Below, in pieces: positions 37,017 to 45,968 of a stretch of DNA of 64,000 nucleotides. The position numbers and the translations under genes are program-made. The notes under the pieces were generated by a model, which saw nothing but the letters and a program-made list of their open reading frames with translations, ran no database searches and was not told the origin of the DNA. Source of the DNA: Ramlibacter sp. (lineage in GTDB: Bacteria; Pseudomonadota; Gammaproteobacteria; Burkholderiales; Burkholderiaceae_C). The stretch is taken from contig JAHBZM010000001.1 in the NCBI GenBank assembly GCA_019635435.1, forward strand, positions 930,001 through 994,000. The letters are read 5' to 3'. The stretch's first letter is position 1. Every line of letters starts with the position of its first letter.

Positions 37017-38108
37017 ATGCGCAAGTTCGAGCTGATTGATGCGTTGCGCGCGATTGCAGCCCTGCTGGTGCTGACCTATCACGTGGTGGAGGTGGGGCAG
37101 TGGACTGCGTTTCCCGTCACGGGGCCGGGGCTGCTGGTCCGCTTCGGCTGGATCGGTGTCGACCTGTTCTTCGTGATCAGCGGTTTCGTGATCGGACGCG
37201 CGGCCATCCGTGCGGCGCAGGAGCAGCAGCCCGGCTGGCGTGAACGCTTTGCAGAGCGGCGACTCCGCCGGATCGTGCCCCTGTACCTGTTGACAGCGGT
37301 GGTCTTCACGCTGTTCGTGGATTCTGATGTCCTGAGGCATGGCTGGAAAACAGCTGCCTGGCAGATCGGCGTGCATTTGATGTTCGTGCACAACCTGCAC
37401 CCGTCTTCCCATGGGGCCATCGACGGCCCCAACTGGTCGGTGGCGCTGGAAATGCAGTTTTACCTGCTGATAGCCCTGTGCGCACCGTGGCTTGCGCGGG
37501 TGTCGGCGCTGAGGATCGTGGCGTTCTGGATGCTGCTGGCCGTGGCGTGGCGGTATGGCACCACGATCGTGCTCGCGCCAGGCACCGCATCACCTTATCT
37601 GCAGCATGTAGCCGAATCGCAATTGCCCGGCGCGCTGAGCCAGTTCTCGCTGGGCATCCTGCTGGCCAAGCGGGAGCTTGCCGGAGGTTTGCGACCCAAT
37701 TGGCGAGGCTTCGGGACGTGCAGCGCGCTGGCGGCCATCCTCCTGATCACTGCCTGGAAGCTGCTGCTGGCCAACTCCACCTACTGGGACAACGCCCTGA
37801 TGATCGTGGGCTGGCGGCCCTTGTTTGCCGTTGGCCTGGCGGCGTTGGTGGCCGCCGCCGTGACCGCGCCCGTCAATGGTGGCCGGCTGATCAGGCCCCT
37901 GCGTTATTTGGGTGAAATCAGCTACGGCATCTACCTCTGGCATCTGCCGGTGCTGCTTACCCTGATCGAGAAAACGCCTTGGCGAGGCAAATCCCTGATG
38001 ATGGCCACGCTGGCCGGCACGATCGCGCTGGCCGCCCTCTCCTGGCATTTCTATGAACGCCGCTGGCTGGTGCCTTCTACCAGTCCACCAGGCTCAGCCC
38101 CACGCTGA
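37017..38108 (+). CDS. Acyltransferase 3 family membrane protein
   Basis: This polytopic protein (363 residues, about ten helices) belongs to the OafA/NodX-type acyltransferases. The catalytic-type motif LRAIAALLVLTYHVVE and FVISGFVIGRAA lie at the N-terminus. RFAERRLRRIVPLYLL, NWSVALEMQFYLL and YLGEISYGIYLWHLPVL follow. Such proteins add acyl groups to cell-surface sugars; the target is unknown. The 3' end overlaps that of the convergent pldA by 32 bp. Confidence 0.9.
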   Translation: MRKFELIDALRAIAALLVLTYHVVEVGQWTAFPVTGPGLLVRFGWIGVDLFFVISGFVIGRAAIRAAQEQQPGWRERFAERRLRRIVPLYLLTAVVFTLFVDSDVLRHGWKTAAWQIGVHLMFVHNLHPSSHGAIDGPNWSVALEMQFYLLIALCAPWLARVSALRIVAFWMLLAVAWRYGTTIVLAPGTASPYLQHVAESQLPGALSQFSLGILLAKRELAGGLRPNWRGFGTCSALAAILLITAWKLLLANSTYWDNALMIVGWRPLFAVGLAALVAAAVTAPVNGGRLIRPLRYLGEISYGIYLWHLPVLLTLIEKTPWRGKSLMMATLAGTIALAALSWHFYERRWLVPSTSPPGSAPR

Positions 38109-39276
38109 ACACATTGCGCCGGTGGTTGTAGTCGAGCAGGCTGTCGCCATAGCCGCTGAACCACTGCAGGTGCAGGCGCAAATCGTTGGGGGCGCCGCCG
38201 GGCGCGCCGTTGCCCAGCGCGCGCAGCCACTCCAGGCGCAGCGAGCCGCGCGGCCGCGCGCGCAGCGAGTTGCGCAGCGTGGCGCCCACGGTGTTCTGGC
38301 GGTCCAGGTCCCAGAAGGCGGCCACCTCGGCGCGGCCGATGTAGTCGCTGATGTCGGGGTTGTCGTTGCCACCGCTCTCGGGCATGCGCTGCCAGACCTT
38401 GGCCTCCACGCGGGCCTGGTTGTCCTTCTCGGCGCCGGCCATCAGGTAGGCGCGGTTCCAGCTGCGCGACAGGGGCAGGGTCTGGCCGTTGGACTGGTGG
38501 TTGATGCCGGCGCCCGTGTAGCGCAGCCGCCAGCCCGCGGGCAGGTCCAGGTCGGTCGGGTAGACGTAGACCAGCTCGGGCTCATGGTCGGTGCTGCGAA
38601 ACGGCCGCGAGATGCCGCCGTTGAACAGCTGCCAGTACGACTGCTGGGTGTAGCCAAACCACAGCGAATCCTTGAGCGTGGGGTGGTTGCCGGTGAGCAT
38701 GCCCTGCGCCAGCTTGGTCCGCACCGACAGCTGGATGCGGGTCTCGGTCTTGCGGTAGTCCTGCGGGCTCAGCGCGTTGTTGTCGGGGTTGGTGGAGGTG
38801 GGCAGGGTGTTGATGTTGTCCGCGGCGATCAGCGAGACGCTGATGGGCCGGTAGCCGCGGATGCCGAAGGTGCCGCAGTCGCTGCCATTTTCGAGTTCCC
38901 AGAAGCGCGACAGGTAGGAGTACTGCCGGTCATGGCAGCCCTTTTCCGAGGTGATCGAGATCACGCGCGTGGCCGGCAGCAGCGGCTGCACCGGGCCGCT
39001 GTCGGCCTGACCAAGCGCGGAGGCGGCGGGCACGCCCGGGGCGCGTTCGGCGCCCGCGGCCCCGGCGCGCGGCTGCTGCTGGGCCCAGCGGTCAAAGCAG
39101 GCGAGCCGGGCGCCGCTGTCGGCGGTGGCCACGCAGGCCTGCCAGCCCGCGTCGGCCGGGGCAGAGGCCTGCGCCGTCGCGGACCCGGCCCCCAGCGTGG
39201 CCCAGGCGGCTAGCGCCAGCCCGGCAGCTTGCGCAGCACGAAGCCGCGTTCCTGGTTGTCTGTGGAGCGTCGCCAT
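38077..39276 (-). CDS. pldA: Outer-membrane phospholipase A
   Basis: The beta-barrel phospholipase (399 residues) carries the OMPLA active site: NHQSNG (catalytic His and Ser) and, further on, SRSWNR (catalytic Asn). A signal peptide (AAGLALAAWATLGAGSATAQA) and a Cys/Ala-rich extension of about 75 residues precede the barrel. FELD-like barrel strands end in aromatic residues, and the last residue is Trp (GLSLVDW), as for BamA-assembled proteins. The enzyme hydrolyses phospholipids misplaced in the outer leaflet. Its start lies within the upstream small gene (67-bp overlap). Confidence 0.93.
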   Translation of the reverse strand: MATLHRQPGTRLRAAQAAGLALAAWATLGAGSATAQASAPADAGWQACVATADSGARLACFDRWAQQQPRAGAAGAERAPGVPAASALGQADSGPVQPLLPATRVISITSEKGCHDRQYSYLSRFWELENGSDCGTFGIRGYRPISVSLIAADNINTLPTSTNPDNNALSPQDYRKTETRIQLSVRTKLAQGMLTGNHPTLKDSLWFGYTQQSYWQLFNGGISRPFRSTDHEPELVYVYPTDLDLPAGWRLRYTGAGINHQSNGQTLPLSRSWNRAYLMAGAEKDNQARVEAKVWQRMPESGGNDNPDISDYIGRAEVAAFWDLDRQNTVGATLRNSLRARPRGSLRLEWLRALGNGAPGGAPNDLRLHLQWFSGYGDSLLDYNHRRNVFSVGLSLVDW

Positions 39277-39662
39277 AGTCCGGTGATTTCCTTGCCGCAT
39301 GAGTTGGGGGAAACAGTACCAGACCAGACGGCGCTGATCTGTAGGCCGTTCTCGGTTTCGTCGAGCGCCAGCACGCCTTCGTCCACGTCGCCCGCCAGCG
39401 CCGAGCGCACGCCGTCGCGGTTGATGGCGCCGCGCAGGCCGCCCGCGTACTCGGGGTGCTTCTCGAACAGCACGGTGGCTGTGGCCTCGGGGCGGTCAAA
39501 GCTCACGCGCCACAGGCCATACAACTGCACCGGCAACAAATCTTCAGGGGCCGGGCAGGCCGAGGTGGCGTGCCCGCCCGGTGTTTGGACGTCATTGGGG
39601 CCTGAAGTCCAGGCAGGCTGGGCACTGAGCGCTATCAAAAGAAGAGCAAAAGGCCGTTTCAT
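39210..39662 (-). CDS. Small exported protein of unknown function
   Basis: The product has 150 residues with a signal peptide (MKRPFALLLIALSAQPAWT). The mature part has CPAPEDLLPVQLYGLWRVSFD, VLFEKHPEYAGGLRGAINRDG and CGKEITGLWRRSTDNQERGFVLRK. I do not recognise a characterised family. It overlaps the helicase gene upstream by ATGA and pldA downstream by 67 bp, so it is probably cotranscribed with both. Its signal-peptide codons contain a family B repeat. Confidence 0.75.
   Translation of the reverse strand: MKRPFALLLIALSAQPAWTSGPNDVQTPGGHATSACPAPEDLLPVQLYGLWRVSFDRPEATATVLFEKHPEYAGGLRGAINRDGVRSALAGDVDEGVLALDETENGLQISAVWSGTVSPNSCGKEITGLWRRSTDNQERGFVLRKLPGWR
39598..39650 (-). repeat. Dispersed repeat, family B, copy in a signal peptide
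   Basis: Read on the minus strand, the copy shows TTTTGATAGC, then GTGCCCAGCC, then GCCTGGACTTCAGGC. It matches the copy at 34771-34812. It encodes part of the signal peptide of the small exported protein. Confidence 0.6.
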
Positions 39663-41791
39663 GTGGCACTGGCGGCGTCGGCGGGGTTGGCCGCTGCGTT
39701 GGCCGCGGCGCTGTCCAGCGCCTTCCTGGCGAACTCGGCGCGCAGGGCCTTGAGCTTTTCGCGCGGGTCCTCGCGGGTGGTGGACTTTTCCAGCGCCATT
39801 TCGGCAATGAAGCGGCTGGGCTGCGCGGCAATCATCTCGCGGCCCTTCTTGCGCTTCCTGGTCCAGCTCACGGCCAGCGAGCGCTGGGCCCGCGTGATGC
39901 CCACGTACATCAGCCGGCGCTCTTCCTGCAGGCGCTGCAGGATGCCCTCGCTCATCGGGCCGTCGGCGCGGCCCGTGGGGTTGTCGTCATCGCCGAGCTT
40001 GAATGGCAGCAGGCCCTCGGTCACGCCCACCAGCATCACATGCGGCCATTCCAGCCCCTTGGCCGCGTGCAGCGTGGACAGGGTCACCACGTTCTGGTCC
40101 TGCTCGCGCTCGCTGATGGTGGACAGCAGCGCAATGGTCTGCGCCACCTCGAGCAGCGATTTGGTCTCGCTCCCCGTGGTGACGCCGGCCGCGTCGTCGA
40201 TCTCGCCGCCGCAGCGCTGGCTCATCCAGTCGCAGAAGTCCAGCACATTGGTCCAGCGCGAGGCGGCGAGTTTCTCGCTGTCCTCGCCGTCGTACAGGTG
40301 CTTTTCGTAGCCGATGTCCTTCAGCCAGTCGAGCATGAAGGCGCGCGCGGCCTCGGCGCCATGGGTCTGGCGGGCGCGGTATTCCAGGTCGTTCACATGG
40401 CGGCCGAACTCGTGCAGGCCGCCCACGGCCTTGGCCGGCAGCGCCGAGCCGAGCGAGGGCGAAAACAGCGCCTCGAACAGGCTGAGCTTGTACTTGCCCG
40501 CGAACGTGCCCAGGTTCTGCAGCGTGGTGTGGCCAATGCCGCGCTTGGGGCTGGTGATCGCGCGCAGGAAGGCCGGATCGTCGTCGTTGTTGACCCACAG
40601 GCGGAACCAGGCACACAGGTCCTTGATCTCGGCGCGGTCAAAAAAGCTCTGGCCGCCCGACACCTTGTAGGGGATGGCGGCCTTGCGCAGCGCCTTCTCG
40701 AACGTTTTGGCCTGGTGGTTGGCGCGGTACAGCACGGCAAAGTTCTTCCACTCGGGGGTGGCGGCACCGGCGCTGGCCGTGGCGGCCTGGCCGGCGCGGA
40801 TCGACTGGATTCGGGCGACGGTGCGCTCGGCCTCGTGTTCCTCGTTGTCGGCATCCACCACGCGCACCGGCTCGCCCTCGCCCAGCTCGCTGAACAGGGT
40901 CTTGGGAAACAGCTTGGGGTTGGGGCCGATCACGTTGTTGGCCGCGCGCAGGATGGCGCTGGTGGAGCGGTAGTTCTGCTCGAGCTTGACCACCTTGAGG
41001 TTGGGGAAATCCAGCGGCAGCCGCTTGAGGTTGTCCAGCGTGGCGCCGCGCCAGCCGTAGATGGACTGGTCGTCGTCGCCCACGGCGGTGAAGCGGGCCT
41101 TCTCGCCCACCAGCAGCTTGAGCACCTCGTACTGCGTGGCATTGGTATCCTGGTATTCGTCCACCAGCACGTGGCCCAGCTGGGCCTGCCACTTGGCGCG
41201 CACCTCGGCGTGCTCCTGCAGCAGTTTCAGCGGCAGGCCGATCAGGTCGTCAAAGTCCACGCTCTGGTAGGCGGCCAGCCGCTCCTCGTAGCGCGCCATG
41301 ATGCGGGCGGTCACGCGCTCGTTGTCGTCCCTGGCCTGGGCCTCGGCCTGCGCCGCATTCAGGCCCATGTTCTTCCACAGGCTGATGGCCCACTGCCATT
41401 GGCGCGCGGTGGCGGCGTCGGTGCTGCCGCCGGCGTCTTTGAGGATGCTGGTCACGTCGTCGCTGTCCAGGATGCTGAACTGCGGCTTCAGGCCCAGGGC
41501 CGCGCCGTCCTGGCGCAGCATGCGCACGCCCAGCGCATGAAAGGTGCAGACCAGCACGCCCTTGGCGTCGCGGCCGATCAGGCCCCTGGCGCGTTCGCGC
41601 ATCTCGGCCGCGGCCTTGTTGGTGAAGGTGATGGCCGCGATCTGCTGCGGCGCCAGCCCGGCCTGGATCAGCCGCCCGATCTTGTGGGTGATCACCCGCG
41701 TCTTGCCCGAACCGGCCCCGGCCAGCACCAGGCAGGGCCCGTGCATGTAGTTCACTGCTTCCTGTTGGGCAAGGTTCAGACCGGCGGACAT
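39659..41791 (-). CDS. UvrD/Rep-family DNA helicase
   Basis: The 710-residue superfamily 1 helicase begins MSAGLNLAQQEAVNYMHGP (Q motif region). Walker A is LAGAGSGKTRVIT, motif II VDEYQDTN, motif III GDDDQSIYGWRGA, motif IV LEQNYRST, and late motifs VTLSTLHAAKGLEW and VGITRAQRSL. Length and motifs fit Rep or UvrD; I cannot choose between them, so no symbol is given. The next gene starts in its stop codon (ATGA). An AEC-transporter gene diverges 112 bp upstream. Confidence 0.93.
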   Translation of the reverse strand: MSAGLNLAQQEAVNYMHGPCLVLAGAGSGKTRVITHKIGRLIQAGLAPQQIAAITFTNKAAAEMRERARGLIGRDAKGVLVCTFHALGVRMLRQDGAALGLKPQFSILDSDDVTSILKDAGGSTDAATARQWQWAISLWKNMGLNAAQAEAQARDDNERVTARIMARYEERLAAYQSVDFDDLIGLPLKLLQEHAEVRAKWQAQLGHVLVDEYQDTNATQYEVLKLLVGEKARFTAVGDDDQSIYGWRGATLDNLKRLPLDFPNLKVVKLEQNYRSTSAILRAANNVIGPNPKLFPKTLFSELGEGEPVRVVDADNEEHEAERTVARIQSIRAGQAATASAGAATPEWKNFAVLYRANHQAKTFEKALRKAAIPYKVSGGQSFFDRAEIKDLCAWFRLWVNNDDDPAFLRAITSPKRGIGHTTLQNLGTFAGKYKLSLFEALFSPSLGSALPAKAVGGLHEFGRHVNDLEYRARQTHGAEAARAFMLDWLKDIGYEKHLYDGEDSEKLAASRWTNVLDFCDWMSQRCGGEIDDAAGVTTGSETKSLLEVAQTIALLSTISEREQDQNVVTLSTLHAAKGLEWPHVMLVGVTEGLLPFKLGDDDNPTGRADGPMSEGILQRLQEERRLMYVGITRAQRSLAVSWTRKRKKGREMIAAQPSRFIAEMALEKSTTREDPREKLKALRAEFARKALDSAAANAAANPADAASAT

Positions 41792-41903
41792 TGAAAATCT
41801 GGGGGGAGGGGGTACTGCGGGAGGGAGCGGGGAATCATAACGGGCTGCCCACGTCAGCCTGCTGCAAAGCCGCTCCCTGCCCATGCTGGGACAATAGGCC
41901 CCC

Positions 41904-42869
41904 GTGCTCAACGTCCTGCTCATTACCTTCCCGTTCTTCGCGCTGGTGCTGTGCGGCTACATCGCCGCGCGCCGGCGCATGCTGCCGCTGGAGGCGATTC
42001 CGGGGCTGAACACCTTTGTGCTGTACTTTGCACTGCCCTGCATGCTGTACCGCTTTGGCGCCAGCACGCCCATCGCGCAGCTGCTCGACGGCTCGCTGGT
42101 GCTGGTCTACCTGCCCTGCGCGCTGGCCATGGTGGGCGGCACGGTCTGGCTCAGCCTGAACCCGCGCGTGCGCTGGAACGACGCGGCCTTTGGCGCGCTG
42201 GTGGCGGCCTTCCCCAACACCGGCTTCATGGGCGTGCCGCTGCTGGTGGCGCTGCTGGGCGCCGCGGCGGCCGGCCCGGCCATCCTCACCATCCTGATCG
42301 ACCTGGTGATCACCACCTCGTTGTGCATTGCGCTGTCGCGGCTGGACGGCGCCGACGAGCATGGCGCCAGCAAGGCCGCGCGCAACGCGCTCAAGGGCAT
42401 GGCCACCAACCCCATGCCCTGGTCCATCGTGGCCGGTGGCGTGGCCTCGGCGCTGCAGCTGGAGCTGCCCAAGCCGGTGATGCAGACCGTGGGCCTGCTG
42501 GCCGACGCGGCCTCGCCCGTGGCGCTGTTCACCATCGGGGCGGTGCTGGCGCGTTCGCAGATCGTGGCGGCGCGCGAGGCCCACGGGCCGATGCCGGTGC
42601 GCGACTACCTGCCCGTGGTGGGCGCCAAGCTGCTGGTCCACCCGCTGCTGGTGTTCGCGGCCGGGGCCACGGCCAAATCGCTGGGCCTGCCGCTGGACCG
42701 CTTTGCGCTGACCGTGATGGTGCTGGTGGCGGCCCTGCCCAGCGCCAGCAACGTGTCGCTGCTGGCCGAGCGTTTCGGCGCGGACAACGGGCGCATCGCG
42801 CGCATCATCCTGTTGACGACCGCCGCCGCCTTCCTGACGTTCTCAGGCGCCGTCGCGCTGCTGAAATAG
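41904..42869 (+). CDS. AEC-family auxin-efflux-type transporter
   Basis: A ten-helix inner-membrane protein (321 residues) of the AEC family, often a malonate, malate or other organic-acid transporter. Features are FPFFALVLCGYIAARRRMLP, GLNTFVLYFALPCMLYR, AALVAAFPNTGFMGVPLL-like helix 4, and LADAASPVALFTIGAVLAR. The start is a GTG at 41904. Substrate unknown; context gives no clue, although a class V aminotransferase follows convergently after 3 bp. Confidence 0.88.
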   Translation: MLNVLLITFPFFALVLCGYIAARRRMLPLEAIPGLNTFVLYFALPCMLYRFGASTPIAQLLDGSLVLVYLPCALAMVGGTVWLSLNPRVRWNDAAFGALVAAFPNTGFMGVPLLVALLGAAAAGPAILTILIDLVITTSLCIALSRLDGADEHGASKAARNALKGMATNPMPWSIVAGGVASALQLELPKPVMQTVGLLADAASPVALFTIGAVLARSQIVAAREAHGPMPVRDYLPVVGAKLLVHPLLVFAAGATAKSLGLPLDRFALTVMVLVAALPSASNVSLLAERFGADNGRIARIILLTTAAAFLTFSGAVALLK

Positions 42870-42872
42870 GCC

Positions 42873-44033
42873 TCAGGCGGCCGCGGTTTCCGTGGCCCGC
42901 GCACCCAGCCCAATGCGGTCCAGCGCCGCTTCCAGGTGGGCCACGGTGCGGTCCACATGGTGCCATTTTTCCAGGCCGAACAGGCCGACGCGGAAGGTCT
43001 TGAAGTCGGGGCCCTCGTCGCACTGCAGCGGCACACCGGCGGCGGTCTGCAGGCCTTCGGCCAGGAATTTCTTGCTCGACTGGATCTCGGGGTCGGTGGT
43101 GTAGCTCACCACCACGCCGGGCGCCTTGAAGCCCTCGGCCGCCACGCTGGCGATGCCCCGGCCCTCGAACAGCGCGCGCACCTTACGGCCCAGTTCCTTC
43201 TGCTCTTCGCGCACCTTGGCAAAGCCGTAGTCGCGGGTTTCCTTCATGACCCCGCACAGGCGCGTGAGGGCGTCGGTGGGCAGGGTGGCGTGGTAGGCGT
43301 GGCCGCCGCCCTCGTAGGTTTCCATGATCTGCAGCCACTTCTTCAGGTCCATGGCAAAGCTGGTGCTGGTGGTGGCGTCGATGGCGGCGCGGGCGCGCTC
43401 GCTGAGCATCACCATGGCGCAGCAGGGCGAGCTGCTCCAGCCCTTTTGCGGGGCCGAGATCAGCACGTCCACGCCGGTGGCCTTCATGTCCACCCACATG
43501 GCGCCCGAGGCAATGCAGTCCAGCACGAACAGGCCGCCCACCTCGTGCACCGCCTCGGCCACGCCCTTGAGGTAGTCGTCGGGCAGGATCATGCCGGCGG
43601 CGGTCTCCACGTGCGGGGCAAACACCAGCGCGGGCTTTTCGCGGCGGATGGTGGCCTGCACCTCGGCCAGCGGCGCGGGCGCCCAGGGGGCCTGCGCGCC
43701 TGCGCCGGTCTGGCGCGCCTTCATCACGGTGGACGCGGCCGGAATCTGGCCCATGTCAAAAATCTGCGTCCAGCGGTAGCTGAACCAGCCGTTGCGGATC
43801 ACCAGCACCTGCTTGCCGGTGGCGAACTGGCGCGCCACCGACTCCATGCCAAAGGTGCCGCTGCCGGGCACCAGCACCGCGCTGTGGGCGCCGTACACCT
43901 CCTTGAGCATGGAAGAGATGTCTTTCATCACGCCCTGGAAGCTGCGCGACATGTGGTTGAGCGCGCGGTCGGTGTAGACCACCGAAAACTCCAGCAGGCC
44001 ATCGGGGTCGACGTGGGGCAGCAATCCGGGCAT
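42873..44033 (-). CDS. Class V aminotransferase (alanine-glyoxylate / serine-pyruvate type)
   Basis: This PLP enzyme (386 residues) shows YTDRALNHMSRSFQGVM, VPGSGTFGMESVARQF, VFAPHVETAAGMILPDD, LDCIASGAMWVDM (PLP-ring Asp) and the Schiff-base lysine in SAPQKGWSSSPCCAMVMLS. It likely transaminates between glyoxylate or pyruvate and alanine or serine; precise substrates are not clear. GAGG lies 6 bp before the ATG at 44033. Confidence 0.9.
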   Translation of the reverse strand: MPGLLPHVDPDGLLEFSVVYTDRALNHMSRSFQGVMKDISSMLKEVYGAHSAVLVPGSGTFGMESVARQFATGKQVLVIRNGWFSYRWTQIFDMGQIPAASTVMKARQTGAGAQAPWAPAPLAEVQATIRREKPALVFAPHVETAAGMILPDDYLKGVAEAVHEVGGLFVLDCIASGAMWVDMKATGVDVLISAPQKGWSSSPCCAMVMLSERARAAIDATTSTSFAMDLKKWLQIMETYEGGGHAYHATLPTDALTRLCGVMKETRDYGFAKVREEQKELGRKVRALFEGRGIASVAAEGFKAPGVVVSYTTDPEIQSSKKFLAEGLQTAAGVPLQCDEGPDFKTFRVGLFGLEKWHHVDRTVAHLEAALDRIGLGARATETAAA

Positions 44034-44102
44034 GGGAACCTCGCTTTGTCTCGAATCTTGAAAGGGGCTGGCAGCTTAGCACGCAGCCCCTTCGCGCGTG
44101 CC

Positions 44103-45941
44103 CTACCAGGTGTCGATGGCCCTGCTGGCGCCGGGGGAGGGCGGCGCGGCCGAGGCCAGGCCCCGCGCCAGCCAGGCGCGGGTCTCGGCCGGGTCGATCA
44201 CCGCGTCGATCTCCAGCGTGGCCGCCATGTTCAGGGCGCTGCCGGCCGCGTACTGCTTGTCCACCAGCTGCTGGTACAGCGCTTCGCGCGCCGGGCCTTC
44301 GGGCTGCGCCTCCAGCTCCTTGCGGTAGCCCAGCCGCACCGCGCCCTCCAGGCCCATGGCGCCAAATTCGCCGGTGGGCCAGGCCACGGTGAACACGGGT
44401 GAATGGAAGCCGCCCGCGCACATGGCCATGGCGCCCAGGCCATAGCCCTTGCGCAGCACCACGCTGAAAAACGGCACGCGCAGGTGGGCCGCCGCAATGA
44501 ACAGGCGGCTCACATGCCGCACCTGGGCCTGCTCTTCGATCTCGGGCCCGACCATGAAGCCCGGCGTGTCCACCAGGCTGACCAGCGGCAGGCCGTGCGC
44601 GTTGCACAGCTGCATGAAGCGCGCGGCCTTGTCGGCGGCGTCGGCGTCGATGGCGCCGCCCAGGTGCTGCGGGTTGTTGGCCAGCAGGCCGACCGGGCGG
44701 CCCTCGATGCGCGCCAGCGCGGTGTGGATGCCCTGGCCAAAACCGGTGCGCAGTGGCAGCAGCGAGCCCAGGTCGACCAGGCCGGCCAGGGCAGTGCGGG
44801 TGTCATACACGCGCAGCCGGTTCTCGGGCACCACGTCGCGCAGCGCCAGAGGCTCGGGTGCAGACCACTCACGCACACGGCCCTGGAAGAACGACAGATA
44901 GTGCTTGGCGGCCTTCACTGCGGCGGCTTCGTCGTCCACCAGCACGTCGATCACGCCGTTGCCATGCTGAACGGCGCTCGGGCCAATCTGCTCGGGTGGG
45001 TACACGCCCAGGCCGCCGCCTTCGACCATGGCCGGCCCGCCCATGCCGATGTTGCTGCCGCGCGTGGCAATGATCACGTCGCAGCAGCCCAGCAGGGCCG
45101 CATTGCCGGCAAAGCAGCGGCCGGCCACCACGCCCACCACCGGCACCTGGCCATTCAGGCGGGCAAAGCTGGCAAAGGTGGTGACGTGCAGGCCGGCCAC
45201 GATGGGCATGTCGGTGTCCCCAGGGCGGCCGCCGCCGCCTTCGGCAAACAGCACCACGGGCAGCTTCTGCTGCAGCGCAATGCCCAGCAGCCGGTCGGTC
45301 TTCTGGTGGTTGCGCATGCCCTGGGTGCCGGCCAGCACGGTGGCGTCGTAGGCCATGACCACGGCGCGCGCGGCCTGGGCGTCAAACTGCGCGCCATTGA
45401 CGCTGCCCATGCCGGTGACCATGCCGTCGGCCGGGGTGTTGCGCACCAGGTCGTCGGCGCTGCGGCGGCTGGCCTGGGCCGCCACGGCCAGCGCGCCGTA
45501 TTCAATGAAACTGCCCTCGTCGCACAGGTCGGCCATGTTCTCGCGCGCGGTGCGCAGGCCCAGTGCGTGGCGCTTGGCCACGGCGTCGGGGCGTTGCGCG
45601 TCCAGCGTGAAGGCGTGGCGGTCCAGCGCGCGCTGCAGGTCGGCGCGCTGGGCAGAAGGGGCTTTGGCAGGCGACTTTTGAGCCAAATCGGGCTGGAGTC
45701 CAGGACTGGCGGCCATCACGTGCTCTGAAATCAATAGCACATCGCCTTCGTTGACGGCTTCCCCGGCGGCGTAACGCAGCTCGCGGATGCGGCCCGCCGC
45801 GCTGGCGCGCAGCTCGTGTTCCATCTTCATGGCCTCGAGGACCAGCAGCAGGTCACCGGCCTGGACGGTGTCGCCGGGTTGCACCAGCCACTGGACGATC
45901 TGGGCCTGCAGGGGGGAGCGGAGTTCGGTCATGCGGGCCAT
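44103..45941 (-). CDS. Biotinyl-domain/carboxyltransferase fusion (acyl-CoA carboxylase type)
   Basis: The 612-residue product starts with a biotinyl domain (residues 5-75) carrying the biotinylation motif VLEAMKMEHEL. A linker of about 30 residues follows, then a full carboxyltransferase (AccD/PccB type) with ARENMADLCDEGSFIEYGAL, VGVVAGRCFAGNAALLGCCD, IGMGGPAMVEGGGLGVYPPE and LVDTPGFMVGPEIEEQ. It would transfer carboxyl from biotin to an acyl-CoA. No biotin carboxylase gene lies next to it, so that subunit must come from elsewhere. The linker codons contain a family B repeat. ATG at 45932 is an alternative start. Confidence 0.88.
   Translation of the reverse strand: MARMTELRSPLQAQIVQWLVQPGDTVQAGDLLLVLEAMKMEHELRASAAGRIRELRYAAGEAVNEGDVLLISEHVMAASPGLQPDLAQKSPAKAPSAQRADLQRALDRHAFTLDAQRPDAVAKRHALGLRTARENMADLCDEGSFIEYGALAVAAQASRRSADDLVRNTPADGMVTGMGSVNGAQFDAQAARAVVMAYDATVLAGTQGMRNHQKTDRLLGIALQQKLPVVLFAEGGGGRPGDTDMPIVAGLHVTTFASFARLNGQVPVVGVVAGRCFAGNAALLGCCDVIIATRGSNIGMGGPAMVEGGGLGVYPPEQIGPSAVQHGNGVIDVLVDDEAAAVKAAKHYLSFFQGRVREWSAPEPLALRDVVPENRLRVYDTRTALAGLVDLGSLLPLRTGFGQGIHTALARIEGRPVGLLANNPQHLGGAIDADAADKAARFMQLCNAHGLPLVSLVDTPGFMVGPEIEEQAQVRHVSRLFIAAAHLRVPFFSVVLRKGYGLGAMAMCAGGFHSPVFTVAWPTGEFGAMGLEGAVRLGYRKELEAQPEGPAREALYQQLVDKQYAAGSALNMAATLEIDAVIDPAETRAWLARGLASAAPPSPGASRAIDTW
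45676..45740 (-). repeat. Dispersed repeat, family B, copy inside the carboxyltransferase gene
   Basis: On the plus strand it reads TTTTGAGCCAAA, GGCTGGAGTCCAG, GGCGGCCATCACG, then the arms GTGCT and AGCAC around CTGAAATCAAT. It aligns along its length with 25531-25592. It is translated in frame as the linker between the biotinyl and carboxyltransferase domains (about residues 70-90, HVMAASPGLQPDLAQKS). Confidence 0.6.
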
Positions 45942-45968
45942 TGTGAATCGGCCCGGCTGCCGCCGTCG

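Noticed and set aside
40040..41794. Open frame of 584 codons opposite the UvrD/Rep helicase
   Set aside because: No recognisable domain and low-complexity His/Gly/Ala composition; the helicase carries complete motifs.
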